62,446 bases of DNA from Bacteroidota bacterium (GCA_038746285.1 JBCDKT010000021.1:1-62446), one strand, 5' to 3'; counted from the first letter of the stretch, positions 33,205 through 42,255 are shown. Notes: generated by a model from the sequence alone, not told the origin. Numbers and translations: made by a program.

Positions 33205-34587
33205 ATGAGCAACTCCAGCATCACGGGCGGCACTGCGCCGTTCGAACACGAGGATATTGAACATCTCGACTTGAGTGAGATGATGCAGCGGGCAAAGCCC
33301 ATGCACCTCACCGACCGGGCCAAGTTCTTCTCAGCATGGATCCGCGGGCTCCACCAGCGCGGTGGCAGTCTCCACCTCCGCCCCATCGGCTCGGTCACCG
33401 ACCGCATCACGACGGTCGGAAACCACCACACGGATGCGATGCATCCGATGCTGATGTTCGGCTCGAACTCGTACCTCGGGCTGATGTCGCACCCCTACGT
33501 GCGGCAGAAGATGAAAGATGCTATCGACGAATACGGTGTCGGCGTCAGTGGATCACCCCTGCTCAACGGGCGCGGCGCGCTCCACATCGAACTCGAAGAG
33601 CGGATCGCGGCGCTCAAAGGCACCGAGGACGCGCTCCTCTTCCAGAGCGGCTACGGGGCCAACGTGGGGATGCTCTCGCTCCTCGCCGGCCGCCACGACT
33701 ACATTCTCTCCGACAAGCTCGGCCACGCGTCGTTCCGGGATGGCATGAAGATGAGCGACGCGCGCACTCGCACGTTTGCGCACAACGACGTAGAGGACTT
33801 GGAGCGCGTGCTCGACCGCCTCGCCGACCGCACCGGCGAAGCCTTCGTCGGCGTCGAGGGCGTCTACTCGATGGACGGCGACATGGCACCGCTCGACGCT
33901 ATCGCCCCGATCTGCCGCAAGCACGGCGCGTTCCTGATCGTCGACGACGCGCATGGTACCGGCGTCACCGGGCCGGGCGGCAGCGGCAGCGCCTCCCACT
34001 TCGGCGTCACGGACGAGGTGGACATCATCATGAGCACGTTCTCGAAGACGTTCGGCGTGACCGGCGCGGCGGTCTGCACGACCCGCCCCATCGCGGACTG
34101 GATGCGCTACTACGCGCGCAGCTACGTCTTCTCCTCGTCCCTCCCGCCAGCCTCTGTCGCCGCTGTCCTCGGCGGCCTCGACGTGATGGAGCGCGAGCCG
34201 GAGCGCGTCGAGCGCCTGCACCACCTGATGGCCTACATGGCGCGCGGCCTGCGTCAGATCGGGTTCAGCCTGCCCGAGCCGGAGTCCGCCATCATCGCGC
34301 TGCGCACGCCGGAAGGGCTCCCCATCCGCGAAGCGATCGTCGAGCTGAACCAGAAGGGCGTCTTCCTGAACTCCATCGAGTACCCGGCGGTACCGCCCCA
34401 CGAGGAGCGCTTCCGCATTAGCCTGATGGCGACACATACGGAGGGCGACATCGACCGCTTCCTGGAGATTTTCGCCCCGGTGTGGGACAAGTACGCCCCG
34501 GCGGAGCACCGGCTGAGCCGCTCCGGCCCGGCCAACCTCCCGCTGTCCGGCGACGGCCAAGCAGGACCCGAGCCCAATCTCTCCTAG
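33205..34587 (+). CDS. Alpha-oxoamine synthase (KBL/SPT/BioF family)
   Basis: PLP enzyme that condenses an amino acid with an acyl-CoA. 460 residues, start ATG 33205 (MSNSSITGG). Family marks: FGSNSYLGLMSHPYV, GSPLLNGRGALHIELE, DDAHGTGVTG (D-x-H for PLP), and STFSKTFGVTGAAV with the Schiff-base lysine. The N- and C-terminal extensions are longer than in BioF. Candidates are serine palmitoyltransferase or cysteate fatty acyltransferase, which starts sulfonolipid (halocapnine) synthesis in Salinibacter relatives. No bio genes are adjacent. The substrate is unproven. Confidence 0.87.
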   Translation: MSNSSITGGTAPFEHEDIEHLDLSEMMQRAKPMHLTDRAKFFSAWIRGLHQRGGSLHLRPIGSVTDRITTVGNHHTDAMHPMLMFGSNSYLGLMSHPYVRQKMKDAIDEYGVGVSGSPLLNGRGALHIELEERIAALKGTEDALLFQSGYGANVGMLSLLAGRHDYILSDKLGHASFRDGMKMSDARTRTFAHNDVEDLERVLDRLADRTGEAFVGVEGVYSMDGDMAPLDAIAPICRKHGAFLIVDDAHGTGVTGPGGSGSASHFGVTDEVDIIMSTFSKTFGVTGAAVCTTRPIADWMRYYARSYVFSSSLPPASVAAVLGGLDVMEREPERVERLHHLMAYMARGLRQIGFSLPEPESAIIALRTPEGLPIREAIVELNQKGVFLNSIEYPAVPPHEERFRISLMATHTEGDIDRFLEIFAPVWDKYAPAEHRLSRSGPANLPLSGDGQAGPEPNLS

Positions 34588-35738
34588 ACAAAGGACTGGC
34601 CCGCGCAGGTGAACGCTGCCCCGAAGTGGGCGGCGACGCTTGCCGCATGGTCGGCGAAGGTAGCACGGAGTCCGAGGTCTCGGCTCCCCCTTCCCCTCTC
34701 CCAGAGCAGGAGCGGGACGTACTCGCGGGTGTGGTCGGTGCCGGGAAAGCACGGGTCGTTGCCGTGGTCGGCGGTGAGGACGAGCCGGGCGGCGTCAGGC
34801 AGCGCGTCCATCAGCGCGGGCAGCGCCCGGTCGAAGGCTTCGAGGGCGCGGGCGAACCCGGCGGGATCGTTGCGGTGCCCGTAATGCTGGTCGAAGTCGA
34901 CGAGGTTGGTCCAGACGAAGGTGCGCGCTGTGCCGGAGCGGATCGCGTCGAGCGTGCGCGCGACCCCTTCGCTGTTGTTCTCGGTCTCGACGACCTCGTC
35001 GAAGCCCACGTCGCCGAACAGGTCGCCGATCTTGCCGACGGCGACAGTGCGGACCCCGTTGCCTTGCAGCGCCTCCTGCACCGTGAGGCCGGACGGCGCG
35101 AGCGAGAAGTCCTTGCGCTCGGCCGAGACACGCTCCCACGCGCCGGCCTCGCCCACGAACGGGCGGGCGATGACGCGCCCGACGGCGTGCTCGCCGACGC
35201 AGACCTCGGTGCGCGCCGTGCGGCAGAGGGCGTAGAGTTGCTCCAGCGGGAGCACGTCTTTGTGCGCCGCCACCTGGAAGACGCTGTCGGCGGAGGTGTA
35301 GAGGACTGGGTGCCCGGTGCGCCGGTGTGCCTCGCCGAACGCGTCGATGACGGCAGTGCCGGAGGCAGGCTTGTTCGCCAGCACGCCCGCACACCCCGTC
35401 GCCTCCAGAAACCGCGCGACGAGGTCGGGCGGAAAGCCGCCAGGGTAGGTTGGGAACGGCTCGGCGAGGTGGAGGCCTGACAATTCCCAGTGGCCCGTCG
35501 TGGAGTCCTTGCCGGCCGAGACCTCAGTCATGCGGCCGAACGAAGCGAGCGGCTGGTCGGCGGGCGGGACCCCGCTCAGCGGGGCGATGCAGCCGAGGCC
35601 GAGTTGGGCGAGGTTAGGTAAGTCGGGGCGAGCCTCCGCGCAGACGTGGCCGAGGGTGTGGCTCCCGGCATCCCCGTAGCGCTCGGCGTCGGGCTGCGCG
35701 CCGATGCCCACCCCGTCGAGCACGATCGTCACGAACAT
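34584..35738 (-). CDS. deoB: Phosphopentomutase
   Basis: Interconverts (deoxy)ribose 1- and 5-phosphate in nucleoside salvage. 384 residues of the alkaline phosphatase superfamily: VTIVLDGVGIGAQPDA with metal ligand D, SAGKDSTTGHWEL with catalytic T, VWTNLVDFDQHYGHRNDP, and LTADHGNDP...GTDHTREYVPLL. Convergent with the oxoamine synthase (4-base overlap of stop codons). Confidence 0.95.
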   Translation of the reverse strand: MFVTIVLDGVGIGAQPDAERYGDAGSHTLGHVCAEARPDLPNLAQLGLGCIAPLSGVPPADQPLASFGRMTEVSAGKDSTTGHWELSGLHLAEPFPTYPGGFPPDLVARFLEATGCAGVLANKPASGTAVIDAFGEAHRRTGHPVLYTSADSVFQVAAHKDVLPLEQLYALCRTARTEVCVGEHAVGRVIARPFVGEAGAWERVSAERKDFSLAPSGLTVQEALQGNGVRTVAVGKIGDLFGDVGFDEVVETENNSEGVARTLDAIRSGTARTFVWTNLVDFDQHYGHRNDPAGFARALEAFDRALPALMDALPDAARLVLTADHGNDPCFPGTDHTREYVPLLLWERGRGSRDLGLRATFADHAASVAAHFGAAFTCAGQSFV

Positions 35739-35748
35739 TCAGACGCCG

Positions 35749-37023
35749 TCAGCCGATTACGTGATGCTCCTCGGCCGCGAGGGCTTCCTGGAGCGCGTTG
35801 GCAGCGTCGGCGCGGAGCGCGTCGGCGTCGCGGTGCTGCGGCGTGAGGCGGGCGATGCCCGTCACGAGCGGCAGCCCCTCGGCGCCGGCGCGGGCGCGGA
35901 CGCGGGCGGCCCAGGCCTCGATGCCTTCGTCTGCCTGGGCGAGAAACACCCCGGCCATGAGTTCGCCGAAGCGCTCGACGCGAGCGCCGCGGCTCACGTC
36001 TTCGAGGTGGCGCAGTAGCACGCGCTCGGCCTCAGCCACGGCCTCCGGCCCCTGCTGGTCGACGCGCTCGGCGTCGGACTGGTAGACGAGTGCGAGCGCG
36101 AGCGGGCGCTCCAGGTCGCGGGCGCGCCCCATCTCCTCGGCGATGATCGAGCGGCGGGTGGGGACCGCGGAGGGCGCGGCCTCCTCCGGCTCGGCGAGCA
36201 TCGCCCCGAGCAACCCGGCGTACTGCGTGAGCAGCCCGCGCTGGCGCTCGGTAAAGCCCTTGTGGTCCGGCCCGAGGTCCGCCACGAGGTGTACCGGGCC
36301 ATCGTCGAGGTCGCAGACGGGGAGGACAGCGCTGCCGCCGAGCGGGACGGGGCGTCTGTAGTGCGGCATCGCGCGCAGCAGCGGGTCGTCGGCACCGAGC
36401 ACCGTCAGCGACGGCGAGGGGAGGATCGCATCGAGGAACGCGTTGCCTGCCGGGAAGCGCCCGTCGCGCCGGGCGGCCGGGTTGTGCGAGAGGGCCGCTT
36501 CGAGTGTCGTGCCGGAGGCATCGGTCGAGAAGAGGGCGACGGTCTGGACGTCGGTGGCGGCCCAGAGCGCGCGCAGGAGCGACGTGATGGCCGTCGGCGA
36601 GTGGGTGCGCCAGAACGGCGAGTCCTCGCGCGCGTCGAGCACAGGCGGCGGTGCCGTTTCGGGCCGGCGGGCCGGGGGACGCCGCTCCGGGAGGGGGCCG
36701 TCCTCGGGCGTCGCGGCTGCCCCGCCGGAGACCTCGACCTCCTCGGCCGGTTCGCTGTCCGGCTCCGCGGCCGGCGGGGCCTGGCCTTTAGGCCGGATGT
36801 TCGAGATGCCGAGCGAGCGCATTTCCTCCTCGCGCGTGGGAATCGATGCCTCCCGCTGCTGGGCCGCAGCCCGGCGGCGGCGGCGGCGGCCGGCCAGAAC
36901 GAGAAGGGTGAGGAGCGCGAGTGCGAGGAGGGCGGTGCCGATGCCCAGAAGCCAGACGTTGTCCATCAGGTACCCCAGCGTGGCCGCGATCACAGCGAGC
37001 GCAGGGGTAAATACCCGGGCCAT
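35749..37023 (-). CDS. Membrane protein with GAF and degenerate GGDEF-like domain
   Basis: 424 residues: two membrane helices (residues about 5-50), an arginine-rich stop, a proline/acid-rich linker (to about 135), a GAF-like domain (ITSLLRALWAATDVQTVALFSTD), and a C-terminal region shaped like a GGDEF domain (AEEMGRARDLERPLALALVYQSD, RFGELMAGVFL, GIARLTPQHRDADALRADAANALQEA). The GGDEF signature is replaced by RFGEL, so cyclase activity is unlikely. It lies 10 bases upstream of deoB. The start MARVF at 37023 follows a TAGATTCT box. Confidence 0.75.
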   Translation of the reverse strand: MARVFTPALAVIAATLGYLMDNVWLLGIGTALLALALLTLLVLAGRRRRRRAAAQQREASIPTREEEMRSLGISNIRPKGQAPPAAEPDSEPAEEVEVSGGAAATPEDGPLPERRPPARRPETAPPPVLDAREDSPFWRTHSPTAITSLLRALWAATDVQTVALFSTDASGTTLEAALSHNPAARRDGRFPAGNAFLDAILPSPSLTVLGADDPLLRAMPHYRRPVPLGGSAVLPVCDLDDGPVHLVADLGPDHKGFTERQRGLLTQYAGLLGAMLAEPEEAAPSAVPTRRSIIAEEMGRARDLERPLALALVYQSDAERVDQQGPEAVAEAERVLLRHLEDVSRGARVERFGELMAGVFLAQADEGIEAWAARVRARAGAEGLPLVTGIARLTPQHRDADALRADAANALQEALAAEEHHVIG

Positions 37024-37114
37024 AGTGCGTTGCGCTGACCGTGCGTAGAAAGAGAGGAGATGCCAGAATCTACCGGTGCCCCCGCTCAAAGTCAACTGAA
37101 GCCCTAACCTCTAT

Positions 37115-38329
37115 CTATACCGCCTCGGCATAGCCCTCGGGCACCGGCACGAACGTCGGCGCGCCCGTCGGGAGCGTGGCGATGCCAGGCGGTAGGTCGA
37201 TGGCGGGCAGCGCGAGCGCCGGAGTCTCATCGCCGATTGGGTTCGGCTCGGCCCAGAGGTCGCCGCGCGTGCTTTCGAGCACGACGTGGTCGCCTGCCCG
37301 CCCGCGCACGTAGTCCCGCGTCAGCGGCACCTTGCCGAAGGGCGTGTCGAGGACGTAGGTCGGCACGGCGAAGCCGGAGGTATGGCCGCGCAGGCCGCGC
37401 ATGAGCGCCATCCCGGTCTCGATGGGCGTGCGGAACGCGGCGGTCCCGCCGATGAGTTGGGCCTGGTAGACGTAGTACGGCCGCACCCGCATCGCCACGA
37501 GCCCTTCGACGAGCGCTTTCATCGTGGCGAGGTCGTCGTTGATGCCGCGCATGAGCACGCTCTGGTTGCCGACCGGCACGCCGGCCTCGGCGAGTCGGGC
37601 GCACGCTTCGGCGGCCTCGGGGGTGAGTTCCTTCGGGTGGTTGAAGTGGGTGTTGAGCCAGACCGGGTGGTGCTCGCGGAGGAGGTCGCACAGGTCGGCG
37701 GTGATGCGGAACGGGAGCGTCACCGGCAGCCGCGAGCCGAGGCGGATGACCTCGATGTGCGGGATCGCCCGGAGCCGGCCGAGCAGCCAGCCGAGGTTTT
37801 TCTCGTTGAAGACCAGCGGGTCGCCGCCGGTCAGGAGCACGTCCCGGATCTCAGGGTGCGCCGCGAGGTAGTCGATCGCCGTGCCGAGTTCGTCCTTTCG
37901 CATCATGAAGTCCGCGTCGCCGACCATCCGCTTGCGGAGGCAGTAACGGCAGTAGATGGCGCACTCGGCGGTGACGCAGAACGCGACGCGGTCGCGGTAG
38001 TTGTGGATCAGGTTCTTGACCGGCGAGTGCTCGACCTCGCCGAGCGGGTCTGCCACGCCGACGATGTCCGGGGCCATCTCGCTCATCTTCGGAACGACCT
38101 GACGCCGCACGGGGCAGTCGGGGTCGAGCGGGTCCATCAGGCTCGCGTAGTAGGGCGTGATGTTCCAGCGGAAGATGTCGCGCGTCGCCTCGACTGCCTC
38201 CAGTTCGTCGTCGGTCGGGCAGACGTACTGCCGGAGCGAAGCCTCGTCGTGGATGCGGTGGCGCATCTGCCAGCGCCAATCGGTCCAGCGCCGCGTGTCG
38301 AGTGTCGGATGTCGAGTCTCGGGGAGCAT
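37115..38329 (-). CDS. kamA: Lysine 2,3-aminomutase-family radical SAM protein
   Basis: Radical SAM/PLP enzyme converting L-lysine to beta-lysine (or, in EpmB, acting on EF-P). The [4Fe-4S] motif is CAIYCRYCLRKR; downstream are DVLLTGGDPL, SRLPVTLPFR, NTHFNHPKEL and YYVYQAQLIGGTAAFRTPIETG with PLP contacts. 404 residues from ATG 38329; about 13 N-terminal codons derive from a CACTCGA-type repeat, so M at WQMRH may be the original start. Same-strand run with a zinc ribbon and ATP-grasp ligase upstream. A role in beta-lysine-derived solutes is inference. Confidence 0.85.
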   Translation of the reverse strand: MLPETRHPTLDTRRWTDWRWQMRHRIHDEASLRQYVCPTDDELEAVEATRDIFRWNITPYYASLMDPLDPDCPVRRQVVPKMSEMAPDIVGVADPLGEVEHSPVKNLIHNYRDRVAFCVTAECAIYCRYCLRKRMVGDADFMMRKDELGTAIDYLAAHPEIRDVLLTGGDPLVFNEKNLGWLLGRLRAIPHIEVIRLGSRLPVTLPFRITADLCDLLREHHPVWLNTHFNHPKELTPEAAEACARLAEAGVPVGNQSVLMRGINDDLATMKALVEGLVAMRVRPYYVYQAQLIGGTAAFRTPIETGMALMRGLRGHTSGFAVPTYVLDTPFGKVPLTRDYVRGRAGDHVVLESTRGDLWAEPNPIGDETPALALPAIDLPPGIATLPTGAPTFVPVPEGYAEAV

Positions 38330-38378
38330 CGGGCGAAATCTGTAGGGGCGAACGGCGTTCGCCCGCGCCGGGTCTGCG

Positions 38379-38621
38379 TCAAGGCTGGCCGTCCATGTTG
38401 GGGTAGCGCCGGAAGGCCTGCAGCACGGCCGGCGCGCGTGTCGTCTCGAAGGCCTCGCCGCAGCGTCCGCACCGGAAGGTAATCTCCCGGGGCTGCGCCG
38501 AGATGCCATTGAAGAAGTTGAGCCACCCGCCGAGGCCGTAGCGCATGTCGGGCCGGGCGAAGTGGTGGTAGCGGTCGTGCCCGCACCGGCAGGTCGGGCG
38601 CTGAGTCGGGGTCGTGCTCAT
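38379..38621 (-). CDS. Small zinc-ribbon protein
   Basis: 80 residues with two cysteine pairs, CRCGHDRYHHF and FRCGRCGEAFE, likely binding one zinc. No family name. It lies 33 bases after the ATP-grasp gene and 49 before kamA, in the same direction, so probably co-transcribed. Confidence 0.65.
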   Translation of the reverse strand: MSTTPTQRPTCRCGHDRYHHFARPDMRYGLGGWLNFFNGISAQPREITFRCGRCGEAFETTRAPAVLQAFRRYPNMDGQP

Positions 38622-38654
38622 AGTCTAGCCTACGCCGCAAGAGATAGCTGGATT

Positions 38655-39647
38655 CTACCCGACGCCGAGCCGCCGCAGCCCGCGCCCGAGCACGCCCGCG
38701 AGGAAGTCGGGGTAGGCCTGACCGGCGAGATCGGCGATGATGGCGAACGTGCCGTCCGGGGCGAAGGTCGGAAGCGGGTTGATCTCGATGAACCACGGCT
38801 CCCCGCCAGGGTCCACGCGGAAATCGAGGCGGGCAAAGTCGAGGCACTCGAGGGCGTCGTAGACGCGGAGCGAGAGATCGTGGAGGCGCGCTTCGAGGTC
38901 CGCGTCGAGCGCGCCGAGGTCGTAGTCAAACGGGGCCGAGGGGTCGTCGTAGCGCTCCAGGGCGTGGAGCCCGATGCCGGTCCGGCGCTCCGTCGCCCGC
39001 TGCATCGCCGGCAGCGCCTCGCCCGGATTGCCGACGACGGCGACCGTGAACTCACTGCCCTCGACAAACCGCTCGACGAGCACGTCTTGCCGGTAAAGCC
39101 GCACCTGGCGCCCGACCTCGGCGCGGAGCGCGTCCGCGTCGTCGCACCGGCTCGACAGCGCGATGCCCTTCGCGGTCCCCTCGTAGCGCGGCTTGGCGAA
39201 GACCGGAAACGGCGGCAGGTCCGCCTCGCCGATCTCGGCGGCGCTCGCCACGACCCGCCAGTCGGGCGTCGGCACGGCGGCGGCGCGGGCGAGGGTTTTG
39301 GTGAGCGCCTTGTCGAGCGAGACGGAGAGCGTGAGGGCGTCGGAGCCGAGGCAGGGGACGCCGGCCAGTTCGAGCAGGACCGGCGCGTGGGCCTCGCGGT
39401 TGCGGCTTCCGTAGCTCTCAGCGATGGTGACGGCCGCGTCGAGATCGGGTAGCCCCTCTCCCATCGCCCGCAGCAGTGCCCGCGCCGAGCCGACGCGGAC
39501 CGGCCTGTGCCCGAGCGCCCGCACGGCGGCTTCGAGCGCGGCGACCGTAGCCTCGGGTTCGTACTCGGCGTCCCAGTCCGGCGGCGCGTCCGGCGGCGGT
39601 GCCGCGTCGCCGAAGCGGTCGAAGACGAGGCCGACGCGAAGGCTCAT
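38655..39647 (-). CDS. D-alanine-D-alanine ligase-like ATP-grasp protein
   Basis: 330 residues, ATP-grasp ligase joining a carboxylate to an amine. Marks: PVFAKPRYEGTAKGIALSSRCD (ATP-binding lysine loop), VLVERFVEGSEFTVAVVGN, and the metal site DFRVDPGGEPWFIEINPLPTF. It departs from true Ddl in the N-terminal domain and lies in a non-cell-wall neighbourhood, next to kamA, so a dipeptide-like product from beta-lysine is possible. The start overlaps the previous gene by ATGA. Confidence 0.8.
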   Translation of the reverse strand: MSLRVGLVFDRFGDAAPPPDAPPDWDAEYEPEATVAALEAAVRALGHRPVRVGSARALLRAMGEGLPDLDAAVTIAESYGSRNREAHAPVLLELAGVPCLGSDALTLSVSLDKALTKTLARAAAVPTPDWRVVASAAEIGEADLPPFPVFAKPRYEGTAKGIALSSRCDDADALRAEVGRQVRLYRQDVLVERFVEGSEFTVAVVGNPGEALPAMQRATERRTGIGLHALERYDDPSAPFDYDLGALDADLEARLHDLSLRVYDALECLDFARLDFRVDPGGEPWFIEINPLPTFAPDGTFAIIADLAGQAYPDFLAGVLGRGLRRLGVG

Positions 39648-40540
39648 GAGCGCGTGCGCCGCCGCTCCGCTGCTCCCGTGCGCTCCTCTTCGTCCGGCAG
39701 CGCGTCGAGGTCGAGTTGTGGCTCGCTGGCGCGAGCCCGCTGCCCGACTGGTGCGCTCTCCTGGTCCGTCTCAGTGTGCTGGCCCGCCGCGCTGCTCCGC
39801 GCAGCGTCCTGAAACACCTGTCCGATGTCTGAAGCGATTTCCTTTAGCCCGCTCATCTTTTTCTCGCGCCACCCTTTGTCTAATCGGGTGACGACCGGTG
39901 CACCCGCCCCGGTCATGACGCCCGTAATCCCGAGCAGCGTGAGGAAGAACATGGCCGTGCTGCCGGTGGCTTTGAGGGCGAAGGCCGCGGCGATGACGCC
40001 AAGCACGAGGCCAATCACCGCCGCGTAGGCGATCCCCTCGACCTTCGGCGAGGCCGTCCCGACACGCTGCGAGAGAAGCAGCCGCAGCCCGCCCTCGCGC
40101 TCGCTCACCGAGATGAGTGTCTGCACGCCGAGGCTGCTCGTGTGCGACCACTCGTGCGCCCGCCCGACCCGCTGCACGTCGCCGGAGGTGCCTTGTCCAT
40201 ACATCGAGCCGCCGCTCAGCCCGAAGCGCTGCCGCAGCAGGTTGACCGTGTCTTCCCACGCCTCAGGCGTGAACGGCGCGTCGATCCGGCGCTCCACGAC
40301 GACGTGCGTGTCCGTCCGTGTCTCGGTCTCGGCGGCGTTCCGGCGGCCAGTGCGGACCTCGTCGGCGGCGCGGCGGAGGTAGTCTGGCTCGAGACCGACT
40401 TCGGCACCGAGGCGTTCGAGGTCCGTGAGGGTGAGGCCGTGCTCGCGGGCCTCGCGACGCTCGGCGTCCTCAGCCTGCTGCTCGGAAGCGCGGCGGACGA
40501 TCTCGCGGACCTCGTCCTCGGTGAAGCGGCGGTCGGGCAT
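39644..40540 (-). CDS. Membrane protein with SHOCT-like N-terminus, paralogue 1
   Basis: 298 residues. The N-terminus (DRRFTEDEVREIVRRASEQQAEDAERREAREHGLTLTDLERLGAEVGLEPDYLRRAADEV) is a helical module seen in bacterial membrane proteins. Then a soluble beta domain and two or three membrane spans (IAYAAVIGLVLGVIAAAFAL, MFFLTLLGITGVMTGA). The C-terminus ends RRRTRS, like paralogue 2. Function unknown. 13 bases after paralogue 2. Confidence 0.75.
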   Translation of the reverse strand: MPDRRFTEDEVREIVRRASEQQAEDAERREAREHGLTLTDLERLGAEVGLEPDYLRRAADEVRTGRRNAAETETRTDTHVVVERRIDAPFTPEAWEDTVNLLRQRFGLSGGSMYGQGTSGDVQRVGRAHEWSHTSSLGVQTLISVSEREGGLRLLLSQRVGTASPKVEGIAYAAVIGLVLGVIAAAFALKATGSTAMFFLTLLGITGVMTGAGAPVVTRLDKGWREKKMSGLKEIASDIGQVFQDAARSSAAGQHTETDQESAPVGQRARASEPQLDLDALPDEEERTGAAERRRTRS

Positions 40541-40553
40541 GGAGTGGGTGGCG

Positions 40554-41393
40554 TCAGGAGCGCGTGCGCGTGCGCTCGGTAGTGCCCGCCGCGTCGCTTG
40601 CGTCGGGCAGGGCGTCGAGATCGATCCGTGCCGCCGGAGCCTTTTCCCGATTGGCCTCCGAGGGCGCGGAGATCGTCGCAGGCGCGGCACTCCGGGCAAC
40701 GAGTTCGAGCCGGTCGAGGACGCCGTCGAATTCCTCTGTCTGCTTTCCGTTCCAGTAGCCGAGCCAGCCGCGCGTGACGCCGGCGAAGCCGAGCGCCATG
40801 CTCACCATCATCGCAGCCGGGACCCATAAGTCTGGGTTGTCACCGGCGACAAAGAGGACGAAAAACATGATAGCCGTCGCCGCGCTGACACCGGCCGCGA
40901 TGCCGAATCCTTTCGCCGTCTCCCGGACGGACTTGCGGAGCGTGGCCCGCGTCGTGCCCTCGCCGGTCGGCTCCAGGGTGAGCCGCATCGCGGTGCCGGT
41001 GTTGCTGCTCGTGCGCTTGACGGCCGTCCACTCGCGCATCTCGCCGATCTGCCCGATGCTCCCGTCGTCGTCGAACGTGCGCCGGACCTCGGCAACCATC
41101 TGCGCCCACGCCTCGTCGGAGACCGGCCCCGGCAGGATCCGCGTGCGCTCGACCTCGGTCGGTGCGCCGAGAAACGTGGGCACGTCCCTCGGCGGCGCGG
41201 CGACCAGCTCGCGGGCCGCCGCCGCGACGTGCGCCGGGTCGATGCCGGAGGCGGCCCCGATCTCCTGCAACTCGGCGAGCGTGAGCTGGTCCCGGCTCGC
41301 GGCCTCGGCGCGCTGCGCCTCTTCCTGCCGCTTCGCCGCCCGCTCGAAGATGGCGTGCAGTTCGTCCTGGCTGTAGCGTCGCTCGTCGGTCAT
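40554..41393 (-). CDS. Membrane protein with SHOCT-like N-terminus, paralogue 2
   Basis: 279 residues, same plan as paralogue 1: helical N-terminus (YSQDELHAIFERAAKRQEEAQRAE, LTLAELQEIGAASGIDPAHVAAAARELV), beta domain, two membrane spans (VSAATAIMFFVLFVAG, PAAMMVSMALGFAGVT), tail ERTRTRS. ATG at 41393; a TAGTTTGG box at 41421-41414 marks the likely operon promoter, 20 bases upstream. Confidence 0.75.
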   Translation of the reverse strand: MTDERRYSQDELHAIFERAAKRQEEAQRAEAASRDQLTLAELQEIGAASGIDPAHVAAAARELVAAPPRDVPTFLGAPTEVERTRILPGPVSDEAWAQMVAEVRRTFDDDGSIGQIGEMREWTAVKRTSSNTGTAMRLTLEPTGEGTTRATLRKSVRETAKGFGIAAGVSAATAIMFFVLFVAGDNPDLWVPAAMMVSMALGFAGVTRGWLGYWNGKQTEEFDGVLDRLELVARSAAPATISAPSEANREKAPAARIDLDALPDASDAAGTTERTRTRS

Positions 41394-41413
41394 GCCTATC
41401 GCGCTGAACTGCG

Positions 41414-41421
41414 CCAAACTA
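41414..41421 (-). promoter_or_regulatory. -7 box of the five-gene operon to kamA
   Basis: TAGTTTGG on the minus strand, 21 bases before the first ATG. The genes from here to kamA are all on the minus strand, with gaps of -4 to 49 bases. Confidence 0.45.
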
Positions 41422-41433
41422 CGACCGGGCCTC

Positions 41434-42255
41434 TCAGGCGGCGACGCGCTCCAGCACGGCCTGCCGCTTGCCGAGCTGCGTCGAGGCGAACATCAGCAGG
41501 TCGGTCGCGGTCAGGCCGAACGGGTCCGTCTCGCCGCCGTAGGGCGCGAAGTAGTCGCCGAGCGTCCCGACGACGAGGTCGAAGAGCGCCTCGGCCTCGG
41601 CCTCCATCACCTCGCGCAGCGCCGCGTCGCGCCCGAAGGCGTCGCCGAGCACGTCGAGGCCGAAGGCGACGTGGCGGGCCTCGTCGCGCTGCACAAGCCG
41701 GATACCCTCGACGAGGCCGGGCATGATGCCTCGGCTCTCGAAGATCTCGTAGAAGCCGTGGTAGCCCGTCTCGGCGAGCATGCCCTCGATGAAGACGTGG
41801 TATGTGGTGACCGCGCGGACGATCGCCCGGTCGGAGCCGTCGCTGAGTACGGCGTCGAGGCGCTGAGGCAGGACGCGCTCGAAGAGTTCGGCGTGCGAGG
41901 GGCCGGTGTAGGCGTCGAGGTCTACGTCGCCCGCGACCTCGGTGAGCCAGCGGCGGAAGAACTCGGCGTGCTTGGTCTCCTCCCAGATCTGCGAGGCGAG
42001 GAACGCGCACGCTGCGTCCTGGCCGGGGCGGCGGCGGAGGGCGACGAAGAGCGGGGCGAGGTCCGAGGCGACGGCCTCTTCGCCGCCGAGGAACAGCGCG
42101 CAGGCGCGGATGGTCGCGTCGCGCTCGGCCGCGGTGAGGCCCTCCCAGTCGTGGATGTCCTGGTCGAGGTCAATGTGCTGTGGGTTCCAGGCGAGCTTCT
42201 TAGCTTTCTGGTAGCGCCGCCAGTGGCCGGCGCTGGAGGAGGGCTCGATCTGCAT
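41434..42255 (-). CDS. R2-like ligand-binding oxidase (R2lox)
   Basis: 273-residue ferritin-fold oxidase with a Mn/Fe site, a relative of ribonucleotide reductase R2. Metal ligands visible: E59 (LGGEEAV), E93 and H96 (WEETKH), E157 (VFIEGMLAETG), E192 and H195 (RDEARH). V62 and Y152 are at the places that form the Val-Tyr crosslink in studied R2lox. No ribonucleotide reductase large subunit is adjacent, which supports the R2lox call. The natural substrate is not known for the family. Confidence 0.88.
   Translation of the reverse strand: MQIEPSSSAGHWRRYQKAKKLAWNPQHIDLDQDIHDWEGLTAAERDATIRACALFLGGEEAVASDLAPLFVALRRRPGQDAACAFLASQIWEETKHAEFFRRWLTEVAGDVDLDAYTGPSHAELFERVLPQRLDAVLSDGSDRAIVRAVTTYHVFIEGMLAETGYHGFYEIFESRGIMPGLVEGIRLVQRDEARHVAFGLDVLGDAFGRDAALREVMEAEAEALFDLVVGTLGDYFAPYGGETDPFGLTATDLLMFASTQLGKRQAVLERVAA

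Noticed and set aside
36262-37038. + strand frame opposite the GAF/GGDEF-like gene
   Set aside because: Arginine/glycine-rich complement of the real gene, with no start context or domains.
38330-38509. N-terminal extension of kamA beyond 38329
   Set aside because: The extra codons overlap the zinc-ribbon gene and read as arginine-rich noise.
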